From NCBI RefSeq assembly GCF_002161595.1, contig NZ_NFID01000005.1, positions 62,001-126,000 of the forward strand: DNA of 64,000 nucleotides, given 5' to 3'. Origin of the DNA: Gemmiger sp. An50. GTDB taxonomy: Bacteria > Bacillota > Clostridia > Oscillospirales > Ruminococcaceae. Positions 39,276 to 46,949 of the stretch are shown piece after piece. Below the pieces are notes generated by a model. That model saw only the letters and a program-made list of their open reading frames with translations. It was not told the origin of the DNA and did no database searches. The position numbers were made by a program, and so were the translations under genes. The first letter of the stretch is position 1; the number at the start of each line of letters is the position of its first letter.

Positions 39276-40538
39276 TTATGCCACCTGATTTTCCGCCCGG
39301 ATGGCCGCGCACTCGCTGGCGGCCAGGTCTGCCCAGGTGCTGTTGTGGAACAAAAAGTCGTAGCGGTAAAGCACGTAGCCGTCCGCGCCAACTTCCCTGC
39401 CAGTGGCGATCATATCCGCCAGATTGCGGCCGCTCTGCCACTGGGTCACCGCGTTGTCGTAGTTGCCGCCGTCCCCGTCGCCGATGCGGTAGGCGCCCAG
39501 CCCGAAGTAGAGGGATACCCCCTCGGCCCGCTCCAGCGCGGCCCACTCCTTGGTGATGTTCTCGAAGCCGAACCGAGTCTGCCCGCCGGAGGTGGTGTAG
39601 CCGTAGCCCCAGTACAGCTGGGGCAGTATGTAATCCACATAGCCCGGTGTGCTCAGCCAGAGGGCCACATCACTATACTGACCGTTATAATTATTATCCA
39701 TATTCCCTTGGGGACTGATTCCGAACCGGACCTCCGGCTTCTCCGACTTGATGGCGTCGTACACTGCCTTTACCAGCTGGTTCACGTTGTCCCGCCGCCA
39801 GTCCTCCAGGCTCAGGGAGCTGCCGGAGGCGGCGTATTCCGCCTCGTCGAAGGAGGCCTCGGTGGTGGGGTAGAAATAGTCGTCAAAGTGGATGCCGTCC
39901 ACCTCGTAATTCGTCACGATCTCGGTCACGCCGTCCACGATCAGCTGGCGCACCGTTTCGCTGGAGGGGTCGAAGTACAGCCCCTCCCCCGCCTGCTTGA
40001 CCAGCTCGGGGCTGGTGACGGCAGGGTTATTTTCCGCCAGCTGGCCGGGCATGCTGGCGCTCAGCTGCACCCGATAGGGGTTCAGCCAGGCCTCCAGCTC
40101 CAGGCCCTGGGCGTGGGCGGTCTCGATCAGGATGGCCAGGGGGTCGAAGCCCGGGTCCTGACCCTGGGTTCCGGTGCACAGATGGCTCCAGGGGAAATAC
40201 TGGCTGGGGTACAGCGCATCCGCGAAGGGGCGCACCTGGGCGATCACGGTGTTCAGGCCCAGGTCCTTGCAGTTGGCCATCATCTCCTCGGCGCCGGCCC
40301 GGAAGGCCTCGGCGCTGGAGAAGTCGAACTGCTGCCACTCCAGATAACTCACCCACATGGCCCGGTATTCCCGCCCGGGCTGGGCAGGCTTTTCGGCTTC
40401 GTCGCCGGTGTCGTTTGCAATGGGGCTGCCGGTCTGGCTGCCCGCTTGCTGGGATGCGGCAGGCGAACCGCCGCAGGCGGCCAGACTCACCGCCAGGCAG
40501 GCGGCGGTGAGCAGGGCGAATATTTTATTCCACATCAT
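39276..40538 (-). CDS. GHL10-family (YngK-like) glycoside-hydrolase-like lipoprotein
   Basis: The 420-residue protein has a lipoprotein signal ('LAVSLAACGGSP'), a Gln/Ser/Gly-rich linker and a (beta/alpha)8 domain of the GHL10/DUF187 family: 'EYRAMWVSYLEWQ', 'LGLNTVIAQVRPFADALYPS', 'LEAWLNPYRV', 'VDGIHFDDYFYP' and 'VDYILPQLYWGY'. The D-x-H-F-D-D-Y motif holds the likely catalytic acids. Family members act on surface glycans or peptidoglycan-linked sugars. AAAAGGAG precedes the ATG. It is the first gene before the kinase in the galactoside cluster but has its own terminator. Confidence 0.9.
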   Translation of the reverse strand: MMWNKIFALLTAACLAVSLAACGGSPAASQQAGSQTGSPIANDTGDEAEKPAQPGREYRAMWVSYLEWQQFDFSSAEAFRAGAEEMMANCKDLGLNTVIAQVRPFADALYPSQYFPWSHLCTGTQGQDPGFDPLAILIETAHAQGLELEAWLNPYRVQLSASMPGQLAENNPAVTSPELVKQAGEGLYFDPSSETVRQLIVDGVTEIVTNYEVDGIHFDDYFYPTTEASFDEAEYAASGSSLSLEDWRRDNVNQLVKAVYDAIKSEKPEVRFGISPQGNMDNNYNGQYSDVALWLSTPGYVDYILPQLYWGYGYTTSGGQTRFGFENITKEWAALERAEGVSLYFGLGAYRIGDGDGGNYDNAVTQWQSGRNLADMIATGREVGADGYVLYRYDFLFHNSTWADLAASECAAIRAENQVA

Positions 40539-40638
40539 GGATCAACTCCTTTTTTGGGGGGCGGGCTGTTTGCGTGGACTGCCCCGCAGACGGGCGGCCC
40601 GCGCCCTGTTTCATTCCTATGCGGGGCGATTCGTGCTT

Positions 40639-40647
40639 ATTATAGCA
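40639..40647 (-). promoter_or_regulatory. Extended -10 promoter of the GHL10 gene
   Basis: TGCTATAAT on the minus strand, about 100 bp before the start. Confidence 0.6.
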
Positions 40648-40666
40648 CAGCGAGCCCCCGACACGC

Positions 40667-40695
40667 AAAACGCCCCGCTGCAAAGCAGCGAGGCG
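40667..40695 (-). terminator. Terminator of the CAU tRNA gene
   Basis: CGCCTCGCTGC/GCAGCGGGGCG stem (40695-40671, one mismatch) followed by TTTT on the minus strand, 5 nt after the tRNA. Confidence 0.75.
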
Positions 40696-40699
40696 CTTG

Positions 40700-40776
40700 T
40701 GGTGGGCCATCCAGGACTTGAACCCGGGACCAATCGGTTATGAGCCGACAGCTCTGACCAGCTGAGCTAATGGCCC
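40700..40776 (-). tRNA. tRNA with CAU anticodon (elongator Met or Ile2)
   Basis: A 77-nt cloverleaf with acceptor GGGCCAT/ATGGCCC, D-arm AGCTCAGCTGGTCAGAGC, anticodon loop CTCATAA (anticodon CAU), T-arm with GGTTCAAGTCC and an encoded CCA. CAU tRNAs that are not initiators are either elongator methionine or the isoleucine tRNA modified by TilS to lysidine; the sequence alone does not settle which. Confidence 0.93.
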
Positions 40777-40849
40777 TTACGGGCGGCGAACCGCTCGAAT
40801 ATTTTTATTATACCAGAACCGGCCGCGGTTGCAAAGCATTTTTTGCGGT

Positions 40850-41464
40850 TCAGATCTTGCCGTACACCTTGCACACCAGGCGCAAGCTCAGGTCGCCGAA
40901 ATGCCCGGCGTTGCGGCGCACCACATCCACGGTGCTCAGAGGGCGGAAGTACTCGCCCTGCCGCTGCACCGCGGCGCGGGTGTATTCCAGATAGCTGCCC
41001 TCGTAGATGGTGAAGCGTTCCAGCCGGTGCAGCAGCGACTGCACCTGGATGACCCGCAGCCCCAGGCAGCGGCTGACAAACTCCACACAGGTGAAGGCCC
41101 CGGGCAGCGCCAGGTGGAAGCCCACCACGCTGGCCATGGCCCCGTATGTATTGTAGATGGTGCGGCCCGGCTGCGCCCGGCAGACCATGAGCATGTTGCG
41201 GGCGGCGTCGAACTGGCGCTGGGTCACCGGCACCCGGCAGACTCTGACCTGGATGTCGCCCTCATCGCACAGACGGCCCGCATCCTCGGCCACAAAACCG
41301 CCCGCCAGGGCATTGTGCTTGTTGCGGCGGGCAAAGGAATAGCAGACCGCCAGGTCCGGCCGCAGGCTGATGGACACATGGTTATAGCTGCTTTTGGTCA
41401 CCGCCCGGATCATCCGGCCCATTCCGGTGTTGGTGTGGGAAAACATCACATACAAATCCGGCAA
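40850..41464 (-). CDS. Permuted papain-like (YiiX/NlpC-P60-like) protein
   Basis: The 204-residue protein has no signal peptide. 'SYNHVSISL' near residue 27-35 offers a catalytic histidine and 'GAFTCVEFVSRCLG' near 122-135 a catalytic cysteine, the reversed order (His before Cys) of circularly permuted papain-fold amidases. 'MFSHTNTGMGRMIRAVTKS' at the start is typical of YiiX-like proteins that let phage tails or vesicle contents act on lipids or wall peptides. The substrate is unknown. It ends the minus-strand pair with the ROK kinase 37 bp upstream. Confidence 0.75.
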   Translation of the reverse strand: MPDLYVMFSHTNTGMGRMIRAVTKSSYNHVSISLRPDLAVCYSFARRNKHNALAGGFVAEDAGRLCDEGDIQVRVCRVPVTQRQFDAARNMLMVCRAQPGRTIYNTYGAMASVVGFHLALPGAFTCVEFVSRCLGLRVIQVQSLLHRLERFTIYEGSYLEYTRAAVQRQGEYFRPLSTVDVVRRNAGHFGDLSLRLVCKVYGKI

Positions 41465-41501
41465 ATTCCTTCGCCTCCTTTTTTGGTTATACCGCGCATT
41501 A

Positions 41502-42383
41502 TCAATCCAGCCCGGCCTTCCGGTTTGCCAGGTACCCCGCGCCCATCAGGCCCGCCTGGTTGCCCAGCTGCGCCGGAATCAGGCGGCAGCTCCGGAAGCT
41601 GGGCTTCAGCAAAGCCTGAAGCCGTCCGTTCAGCTGCTGCTGGATGTATTCCTGTTTCATCACGCCACCGCCCAGCACCACCGCTTCGGGATCGAAGGCA
41701 TGAATGAGCGACACCAGACCGTAGCTGATCTCGCTGATCCAGCCGTCCACCTCAGCCCGCACGTCCTGGTTCTCCAGCCGGGCGAAAATGGCGCGGCCGT
41801 CGGTAAGCTCCGGGAACCGGGCACTCACCCGTTTCACCAGTGCAGTGGTACTGGCGTAGCGCTCATAGCTGCCCGTACCCTGGCTGGCCGGGTCCACCGC
41901 TTCCGGGTGGGTAATAAGGCCGCCGAACTCCCCGGCGCTGCCCAAACCGCCCCGGTAGAGCTGGCCATTCAAAAAGGCCGCTCCGCCAATGCCGGTGCCA
42001 AAGGTGAGCATCAGAAAATCCTTCATTCCTCTGGCCGCACCAAAAGCATATTCCCCCACAGCGGCGGCGTTCACGTCGTTTTCCACCGCCGCAGGCAGCT
42101 GCAGCTGCTGCTCCAGCAGCTGTTTCGGGTTCATGCCGGTATAACCGGGAATGTTGCAGGCAAACCGGATGCGGCCGGTCTGCAGCTCCACCTCACCGGC
42201 GGTGGAAATGCCCACACACTGTACGCCGGGCATTCCGCGCACAAGCCCCGCCACGGTTTCCAGCATTTTCTGCGCTCCGGCGGGTGCATTGGTGGGCGTC
42301 TCCTGCAAAGCGCTCAGCTGCCCGTTTTCCAGAACCGCCGTTTTGATATAAGTACCGCCGATGTCCACACACGCTGTTTTCAT
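41502..42383 (-). CDS. ROK-family sugar kinase or regulator-like protein
   Basis: The 293-residue protein has the actin-like ATPase phosphate motifs 'ACVDIGGTYIKTAVLE' and 'LMLTFGTGIGGAAFLNG' and the C-terminal 'AVVLGGGVMKQEYI'. It has no DNA-binding domain and lacks the CxCGxxGCxE zinc motif of many ROK kinases; the region reads 'SAGEFGGLITHPEAVDPASQG'. It probably phosphorylates a hexose or amino sugar. GGAGG lies before ATG 42383; an earlier in-frame ATG at 42398 overlaps the site. Promoter at 42434-42442. Confidence 0.88.
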   Translation of the reverse strand: MKTACVDIGGTYIKTAVLENGQLSALQETPTNAPAGAQKMLETVAGLVRGMPGVQCVGISTAGEVELQTGRIRFACNIPGYTGMNPKQLLEQQLQLPAAVENDVNAAAVGEYAFGAARGMKDFLMLTFGTGIGGAAFLNGQLYRGGLGSAGEFGGLITHPEAVDPASQGTGSYERYASTTALVKRVSARFPELTDGRAIFARLENQDVRAEVDGWISEISYGLVSLIHAFDPEAVVLGGGVMKQEYIQQQLNGRLQALLKPSFRSCRLIPAQLGNQAGLMGAGYLANRKAGLD

Positions 42384-42433
42384 TGAAAAAGCCTCCATTC
42401 ATGCTCGGGTGCAAAAAGGTCTGTTTGAGGGCT

Positions 42434-42442
42434 ATTATAGCA
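42434..42442 (-). promoter_or_regulatory. Extended -10 promoter of the ROK gene
   Basis: TGCTATAAT on the minus strand, 50 bp before the start. Confidence 0.65.
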
Positions 42443-42481
42443 AACTCCGACGGAATTTGGAAGAGAAGCGCGGTCTGATAT

Positions 42482-42518
42482 AAAAAATGCGCCGCAAGCA
42501 TTTGCAGCATGCGGCACA
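42482..42518 (-). terminator. Terminator after the four-helix-bundle gene
   Basis: TGTGCCGCA/TGCGGCGCA (42518-42510/42496-42488) with one G-T pair, then TTTTTT on the minus strand. Confidence 0.75.
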
Positions 42519-42526
42519 CTGAAGTC

Positions 42527-42880
42527 TCACCCTCCGGCAGGTGTAGTTCTCTTTGCGGTATTGATGGACGCAATGAGCAGACGCTTGACCTCTGTGCATT
42601 GCTTTAAAATGGCGGAATCGTTATAATAACCGCTTTCGATCAGCAGCTCCAGCCAGTACTCACTTTCCGAGCACTCCTTCAAGGCAATCTGCAATTTTGC
42701 AATAAAATCAGCCTTACCGTGGGCATACATGGCTTCCCGGATATTCGCCCCCACGCTGGTGCCGGAACGGATCAGTTGATTGGTAAGAACGCTCTCCCGT
42801 TTGTCACGCTTGATTTCATTGCACACCCGGATAATTTCCAGCGCAAAGGCTTTGGATTTATCTTGCAAAGGACTGGGCAT
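42527..42880 (-). CDS. Four-helix-bundle protein (23S rRNA-intron/Avd-like family)
   Basis: About 117 residues, all helical: 'SKAFALEIIRVCNEIKRDKRE', 'LTNQLIRSGTSVGANIREA', 'DFIAKLQIALKECSESEYWL' and 'KRLLIASINTA'. This is the small four-helix-bundle family that includes proteins of rRNA intervening sequences and the Avd helper of diversity-generating retroelements. The 'RSGTSVGANIREA' loop is its hallmark. AAGGTG is 6 nt before ATG 42880; ATG 42898 has no site. No reverse transcriptase is nearby. The gene sits between a terminator and an inverted repeat and could have arrived as a cassette. Confidence 0.82.
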   Translation of the reverse strand: MPSPLQDKSKAFALEIIRVCNEIKRDKRESVLTNQLIRSGTSVGANIREAMYAHGKADFIAKLQIALKECSESEYWLELLIESGYYNDSAILKQCTEVKRLLIASINTAKRTTPAGG

Positions 42881-42930
42881 GGGCATCACCTTAACCATTA
42901 AAATCCGTGCTGCGCATGCGGCACACCTTA

Positions 42931-43016
42931 CTTATTCACTATTCGCTCTTCACTCTTCCCTTCCAAAAATCGACTCTGCCGGCTCAGTGAAAAGTGAACG
43001 GTGAAGAGTGAATAAG
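42931..43016. repeat. 24-bp imperfect inverted repeat
   Basis: The arms 42931-42954 (CTTATTCACT...TTCACT) and 42993-43016 (AGTGAA...AGTGAATAAG) match at about 20 of 24 positions. It lies between the four-helix-bundle gene and the tRNA-Thr gene. Confidence 0.65.
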
Positions 43017-43017
43017 G

Positions 43018-43056
43018 AAAAATCGACAAGCTCCTTGGCGGAACTTGTCGATTTTT
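43018..43056 (-). terminator. Terminator of tRNA-Thr
   Basis: Perfect 13-bp stem AAAAATCGACAAG (43018-43030)/CTTGTCGATTTTT (43044-43056), starting at the tRNA end. Confidence 0.85.
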
Positions 43057-43131
43057 GGAGCTGGTGGACGGATTCGAACCCCCGACCTGCTGATTACAAA
43101 TCAGCTGCACTACCAGCTGTGCTACACCAGC
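43056..43131 (-). tRNA. tRNA-Thr (UGU)
   Basis: A 76-nt cloverleaf with acceptor GCTGGTG/CACCAGC, anticodon arm GCTGA-TTTGTAA-TCAGC (anticodon TGT), T-arm GGGGGTTCGAATCC and encoded CCA after discriminator T. Confidence 0.95.
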
Positions 43132-43253
43132 ATATTCAGCAAGAAATATTATACCAAAAAAAGCGCCCGGGCGCAAGACGGTTTTTGCCGCCGGTCCCCT
43201 TTTTCCATGTTTCAGGGACCGGCGGCAATCTTCCTTCCGTTCAAACCGGCCGG

Positions 43254-44114
43254 TTATTTTACCTCGGCCAGCGCTTTTTGCAGCGCGCAGAAGTCCTCCA
43301 GCGTCAGCTGTTCAGGGCGGGCGGTGGGGCTCAGGCCCGCCGCCTGGAGCGCGGCGGCCACCTTCGCCTTGGGCAGGCCCATGCCGTTGCTGATGGAATT
43401 GGCCGCGGTCTTGCGCCGCTGGCCGAAGGCCGCCCGCACCAGCTTGAAAAAGCCCGCTTCGTCCTCCACCTGCACCGCAGGCTGCTCGCGCACCTGCAGC
43501 TGGATCACCGCGCTGGTCACCTTCGGCGGCGGATAGAAGCTGCCGGGCTGCACCGTGAACAGCAGCCGGGGCTTTGCGTAGTAATCCACCGCGTAGCTGA
43601 TGGCGCCCGCCTCGCGGGTGCCCGGGGTGGCGGTGATGCGGTCCGCCGCCTCCTTCTGCACCATGACCGTGATGTGCTGGATGGGCAGCTTTTCCTCCAA
43701 TAGCCGCATCAGGATGGGACTGGTGATGTAATAGGGCAGGTTGGCGCACACGGCCACCGGCATTCCGGCAAACTTCTCCCGGATCAGCCCGGCCAGGTCC
43801 ACCTTCAGCACGTCCTGCAAAAGGATCTCCACATTATCGAACTCGGCCAGCGTTTCCGCCAGCAGGGGCGGCAGGCGCTGGTCCACCTCGATGGCCACAA
43901 CCTTGTTCGCCCGCAGGGCCAGCTCCTTGGTGAGCACGCCCACACCGGGGCCCACCTCGATCACGCCCCAGCTCTTGTCGATGCCCGCTGCCTCCACGAT
44001 CTTGGGGCAGATGCCGGGGTTCACGATGAAGTTCTGCCCGAACCCCTTGGACAGCGCAAAATCATACCGGGCACACAGGTCCCGGATGGTGGAAATATCC
44101 GTTAAATTGGGCAT
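43254..44114 (-). CDS. rsmA: 16S rRNA (adenine1518/1519-N6)-dimethyltransferase
   Basis: The 286-residue enzyme (KsgA) dimethylates the two adenines of the 16S 3' hairpin. It shows 'LSKGFGQNFIVNPGI', the SAM-binding 'VIEVGPGVGVLTKELA', the catalytic 'CANLPYYITSPI' (N-L-P-Y) and 'SFYPPPKVTSAVIQL'. ATG 44114 with AAAGGCGGG upstream gives the usual N-terminus; the longer frame to 44195 is not needed. Confidence 0.96.
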   Translation of the reverse strand: MPNLTDISTIRDLCARYDFALSKGFGQNFIVNPGICPKIVEAAGIDKSWGVIEVGPGVGVLTKELALRANKVVAIEVDQRLPPLLAETLAEFDNVEILLQDVLKVDLAGLIREKFAGMPVAVCANLPYYITSPILMRLLEEKLPIQHITVMVQKEAADRITATPGTREAGAISYAVDYYAKPRLLFTVQPGSFYPPPKVTSAVIQLQVREQPAVQVEDEAGFFKLVRAAFGQRRKTAANSISNGMGLPKAKVAAALQAAGLSPTARPEQLTLEDFCALQKALAEVK

Positions 44115-44230
44115 AGGGTCCCGCCTTTCTGTTTGTATCGTGCCCGCCCGGACCTTTGCCCGGGCAGACAGCAGCGCCCCGCGGCCCATCTGCACGGGCC
44201 GCCGGAGCGCTGCGGAATCATATTTAGGAT

Positions 44231-45571
44231 TTATTCGCCGTCGGTGCTTTCGCTGGCGGGGGCCGCGGAATCCGCGCCCTCGCTGGTAGCCTCGCCGCCT
44301 TCGCTGGTGCTCTGGCTGGCGGATGCATCACCGCTGGCCGCGCTGCTGGAAGAATCGCCGTTGGCCGAAGTTCCGCCGTTCATGGTCTGTGCCACGCCCA
44401 GCGCCTTCTGCACCTGGGTATCCTCCTCCACGCTCACCAGCGTGGTGTCGCTGCCGTCGGCCTTGGCGGCCACCTCCACGTCCACGGTCAGACCGGTACC
44501 GTCGAAGCTGGTCTTGTCCGAGGTGAGCATCTTGGCAGTGGTGATGACCACGGCGCTGCCGTCGCTCATGCGGTGGGGCTCCGCCTGGATGGTGCCCTTG
44601 CCCGCGGTGGTGGTGCCCACCAGCTGCGCGCCGGAAAGCTGGCGCAGGCTGGCGGCAAACAGCTCCGCAGTGCTGGCGGTGCCGCTGTTTACCAGCACTA
44701 CCATGGGCAGATCCACATGACTCTCGTCGCTGGAACCCAGCAGGGTCTGCTCGCCGTTCTTGTCCTCCGCGAACACGATGTCCGCCTCGGGCACCAGCTG
44801 GTCGATGCAGTTCACCGCCACGTCCATCTGGCCGCCCGCGTTGTCGCGCAGGTCGAAGACCAGGGCCTTGGCGCCCTGATTCTGCAGCTCCTCCACCGCC
44901 TTGCTGAAGGTGCTCTGGGTGGTGCCGTCGAACCGGTAAATCTTGATATAGCCGTAGCTCTCACCCAGCATCTGGTATTCCACGCTGGGGATGGTGTAGC
45001 GGCTGCGGTTGATGGTATGGTCGGCGGTGGTGCCGTCCGGCGCCATGTAGGTCACGGTGACCTCGGTGCCCGCCTCGCCCTGCAGCTGAGCGGTCACGTT
45101 GGCGGCGGTCAGGCCCTTCACCTCGCCGCCGTTGATGGCGGTGATGAAGCCGCCCACCTGCAGGCCCAGCTCGGAGGCGGGGCTGGAATCGTAGACCTTG
45201 GTGATGCGGGCATAGCCCGAGGAATCCTTCACCACCTCCACGCCGATGCCCATGATGTTGCCGTTCTGCACCTCCACCAGCTCGGCGTACTGCTTCGCGG
45301 TGTAGTAGTTGGCGTTCTTGTCGCCGATGCCCAGCACATAGCCGTAGGCCATCATGTCGTTCAGGGTGGCGTCCTGGATGTCGCCGTAGTAGTTGGCGCG
45401 CACGTACTTGTCCAGCTCGGCGATTTTGCTGTACATGCTCTCCTTTTCCTTAACGGAAGGGATGGTGGCGTCGAACATCTGGCGCGCCAGAATCATGGTG
45501 ATGGAAAAGGTCACCGTCATGGCGATGATGGCGATGGTCAGCGCCATGCTGATGCTGATTTTCTTATTCAT
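44231..45571 (-). CDS. S41-family C-terminal processing peptidase with PDZ domain
   Basis: The 446-residue protein has an N-terminal membrane anchor (about 7-29), a PDZ domain ('IGVEVVKDSSGYARITKVYDS' to 'GGFITAINGG'), and the S41 catalytic core with the serine in 'VNSGTASTAELFAASLR' and the lysine in 'TTTAGKGTIQ'. The last 55 residues are a Ser/Ala/Glu-rich low-complexity tail. CtpA/B-type enzymes cleave exported substrates; the upstream ftsEX-envC genes suggest a role at the division or wall-remodelling site. Confidence 0.93.
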   Translation of the reverse strand: MNKKISISMALTIAIIAMTVTFSITMILARQMFDATIPSVKEKESMYSKIAELDKYVRANYYGDIQDATLNDMMAYGYVLGIGDKNANYYTAKQYAELVEVQNGNIMGIGVEVVKDSSGYARITKVYDSSPASELGLQVGGFITAINGGEVKGLTAANVTAQLQGEAGTEVTVTYMAPDGTTADHTINRSRYTIPSVEYQMLGESYGYIKIYRFDGTTQSTFSKAVEELQNQGAKALVFDLRDNAGGQMDVAVNCIDQLVPEADIVFAEDKNGEQTLLGSSDESHVDLPMVVLVNSGTASTAELFAASLRQLSGAQLVGTTTAGKGTIQAEPHRMSDGSAVVITTAKMLTSDKTSFDGTGLTVDVEVAAKADGSDTTLVSVEEDTQVQKALGVAQTMNGGTSANGDSSSSAASGDASASQSTSEGGEATSEGADSAAPASESTDGE

Positions 45572-45605
45572 GGTCTTGCTTCTTCCTCCGTGGCGTTCCC
45601 GCCGG

Positions 45606-45713
45606 TCAGATCAGGTAGGCGATCTGGATCGCCAGGGAGCTGAAGATGGTGAGCGCCATGAGCACGGCAAGCGCCAGACTCACGGTGCGAACGAGTTTTT
45701 TGTTGTCCTTCAT
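45606..45713 (-). CDS. 35-residue single-pass membrane protein
   Basis: Between envC and the ctp gene lies a 36-codon frame from ATG 45713 to TGA 45606 with AAAGGAG 5-6 nt upstream. It encodes MKDNKKLVRTVSLALAVLMA then LTIFSSLAIQIAYLI: a short lysine-rich start and one hydrophobic helix. The strong ribosome binding site and position inside the operon make it a likely real small protein. It may modulate the protease or the FtsX complex; I know no family for it. Confidence 0.75.
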   Translation of the reverse strand: MKDNKKLVRTVSLALAVLMALTIFSSLAIQIAYLI

Positions 45714-45742
45714 GGGGCTCCTTTCATTGTTGGGGGCGGACA

Positions 45743-46897
45743 TCAGAACGCCACGTAGTTGCGGGGGTTCTGCTTCACGCCGTTGATGCGCACCTCAAAG
45801 TGCAGGTGGTTGCCGTAGGAATTTCCTGTATTTCCCACATAGCCGATCACGTCGCCCTGCTTCACCGACTGGCCCACGCCCACGGCAATGCTGCTCATGT
45901 GGGCGTACAGGGTGGTCACGCCGTCGCCGTTGTCCACCATGACCACGTTGCCGTAGCTCCAGTGGCCGGTGGTGGAGGAGATGACGCCGTCATGGGCGGC
46001 CTTGATGGGGGTGCCACCGGGGGCGGCGATGTCCATGCCGCTGTGACCGGTCTGGATCACGCCGTTGATGTTCTGGGTGGCGCCGAACTCGGTGGTCACC
46101 CGGCCGGCGATATCCAGGGGCCAGCGGAAGCCCTCGGCGGACACACCACTGCCGGTGGACGCCTGGCTGGCCACCCAGGCCTGGAACTGTTTCTCGGCCT
46201 CATCGGCCTTCTTCTGCTTTTCGGCCACCACGGTCTCCTGGGCCTGGGCCGCGGCCTCCTTGTCGCTGATGGTCTGCTTCTGGGCCTGGATGTTGGCGGC
46301 CAGCTGGTTTTCCTTGGTATCCAACGCGGCTTTCGCTTCCTCCAGATCCGCCTTGGCTGCCTCCAGCTCGGCCTCCTCTTCCTCCAGCCGGGCCTTCTCG
46401 TCGTTCATCTCCTGCAGGATCTCGGTGTCCTTTTCGCTGATGCGCTGCAGGTTGTCGGAATAGGTGAGCAGGTCGTACAGGCTCTGGGCGCTGGCCAGCA
46501 CCGCCACGGCGCCGGTATCCTGCATCACCTGCATGGCCTGCATGCGCTCCTTGAAGTCCTCCCAGCGCGCGTCGATCACGGCTTGCTGGTCCGCGATGGC
46601 CTGCTGCTGGATGGCGATCTCGCTGTTCTTCTGGTTGATCTGGTCGATGGTATCGTTGATCTGGCTGATGATGATGGTCTGCTGATTTTCCAGACTCTTT
46701 TTCTGCTGCTCAGCCTTGTTCTTATCGTTTTTGATCTGCTGAAGGACCTGTTCTTCCTTTTTCAGCTCCTGCTCAGCCTTCTCCCAGTCGGATTTATAGT
46801 CGGCGTTCACCGCCGCGCCGCCGCATGCGGCAGCCATGCAAAGGGCCAGCGCGCCGCACAGCGCCCGCCGCCAGGGTGCTCGAAGTTGCTTGCTCAT
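45743..46897 (-). CDS. EnvC-like murein hydrolase with coiled coil and M23 domain
   Basis: The 384-residue exported protein has a signal peptide (about 1-32), a long coiled coil (about 35-235, rich in Q, E, K, A) and a C-terminal LytM/M23 domain with zinc ligands in 'TGHSGMDIAAPGG' and 'GNHLHFEVRING'. In the ftsEX context it corresponds to EnvC/PcsB/CwlO-type proteins that FtsX controls across the membrane. Unlike EnvC of E. coli the zinc ligands are kept, so it may be an active endopeptidase. Confidence 0.93.
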   Translation of the reverse strand: MSKQLRAPWRRALCGALALCMAAACGGAAVNADYKSDWEKAEQELKKEEQVLQQIKNDKNKAEQQKKSLENQQTIIISQINDTIDQINQKNSEIAIQQQAIADQQAVIDARWEDFKERMQAMQVMQDTGAVAVLASAQSLYDLLTYSDNLQRISEKDTEILQEMNDEKARLEEEEAELEAAKADLEEAKAALDTKENQLAANIQAQKQTISDKEAAAQAQETVVAEKQKKADEAEKQFQAWVASQASTGSGVSAEGFRWPLDIAGRVTTEFGATQNINGVIQTGHSGMDIAAPGGTPIKAAHDGVISSTTGHWSYGNVVMVDNGDGVTTLYAHMSSIAVGVGQSVKQGDVIGYVGNTGNSYGNHLHFEVRINGVKQNPRNYVAF

Positions 46898-46949
46898 GAG
46901 AATCGCTCCTTTTGCTGGCGCCCGCGGCCGGCCGGCCGCGGATCGCGGT

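Noticed and set aside
42527..42880. Diversity-generating retroelement, because the protein is Avd-like
   Set aside because: No reverse transcriptase, template repeat or variable repeat in the window; the four-helix-bundle family is broad.
44115..44230. Intrinsic terminator between ctp and rsmA
   Set aside because: A strong GCAGCGC/GCGCTGC hairpin is present but has no T-run on the minus strand.
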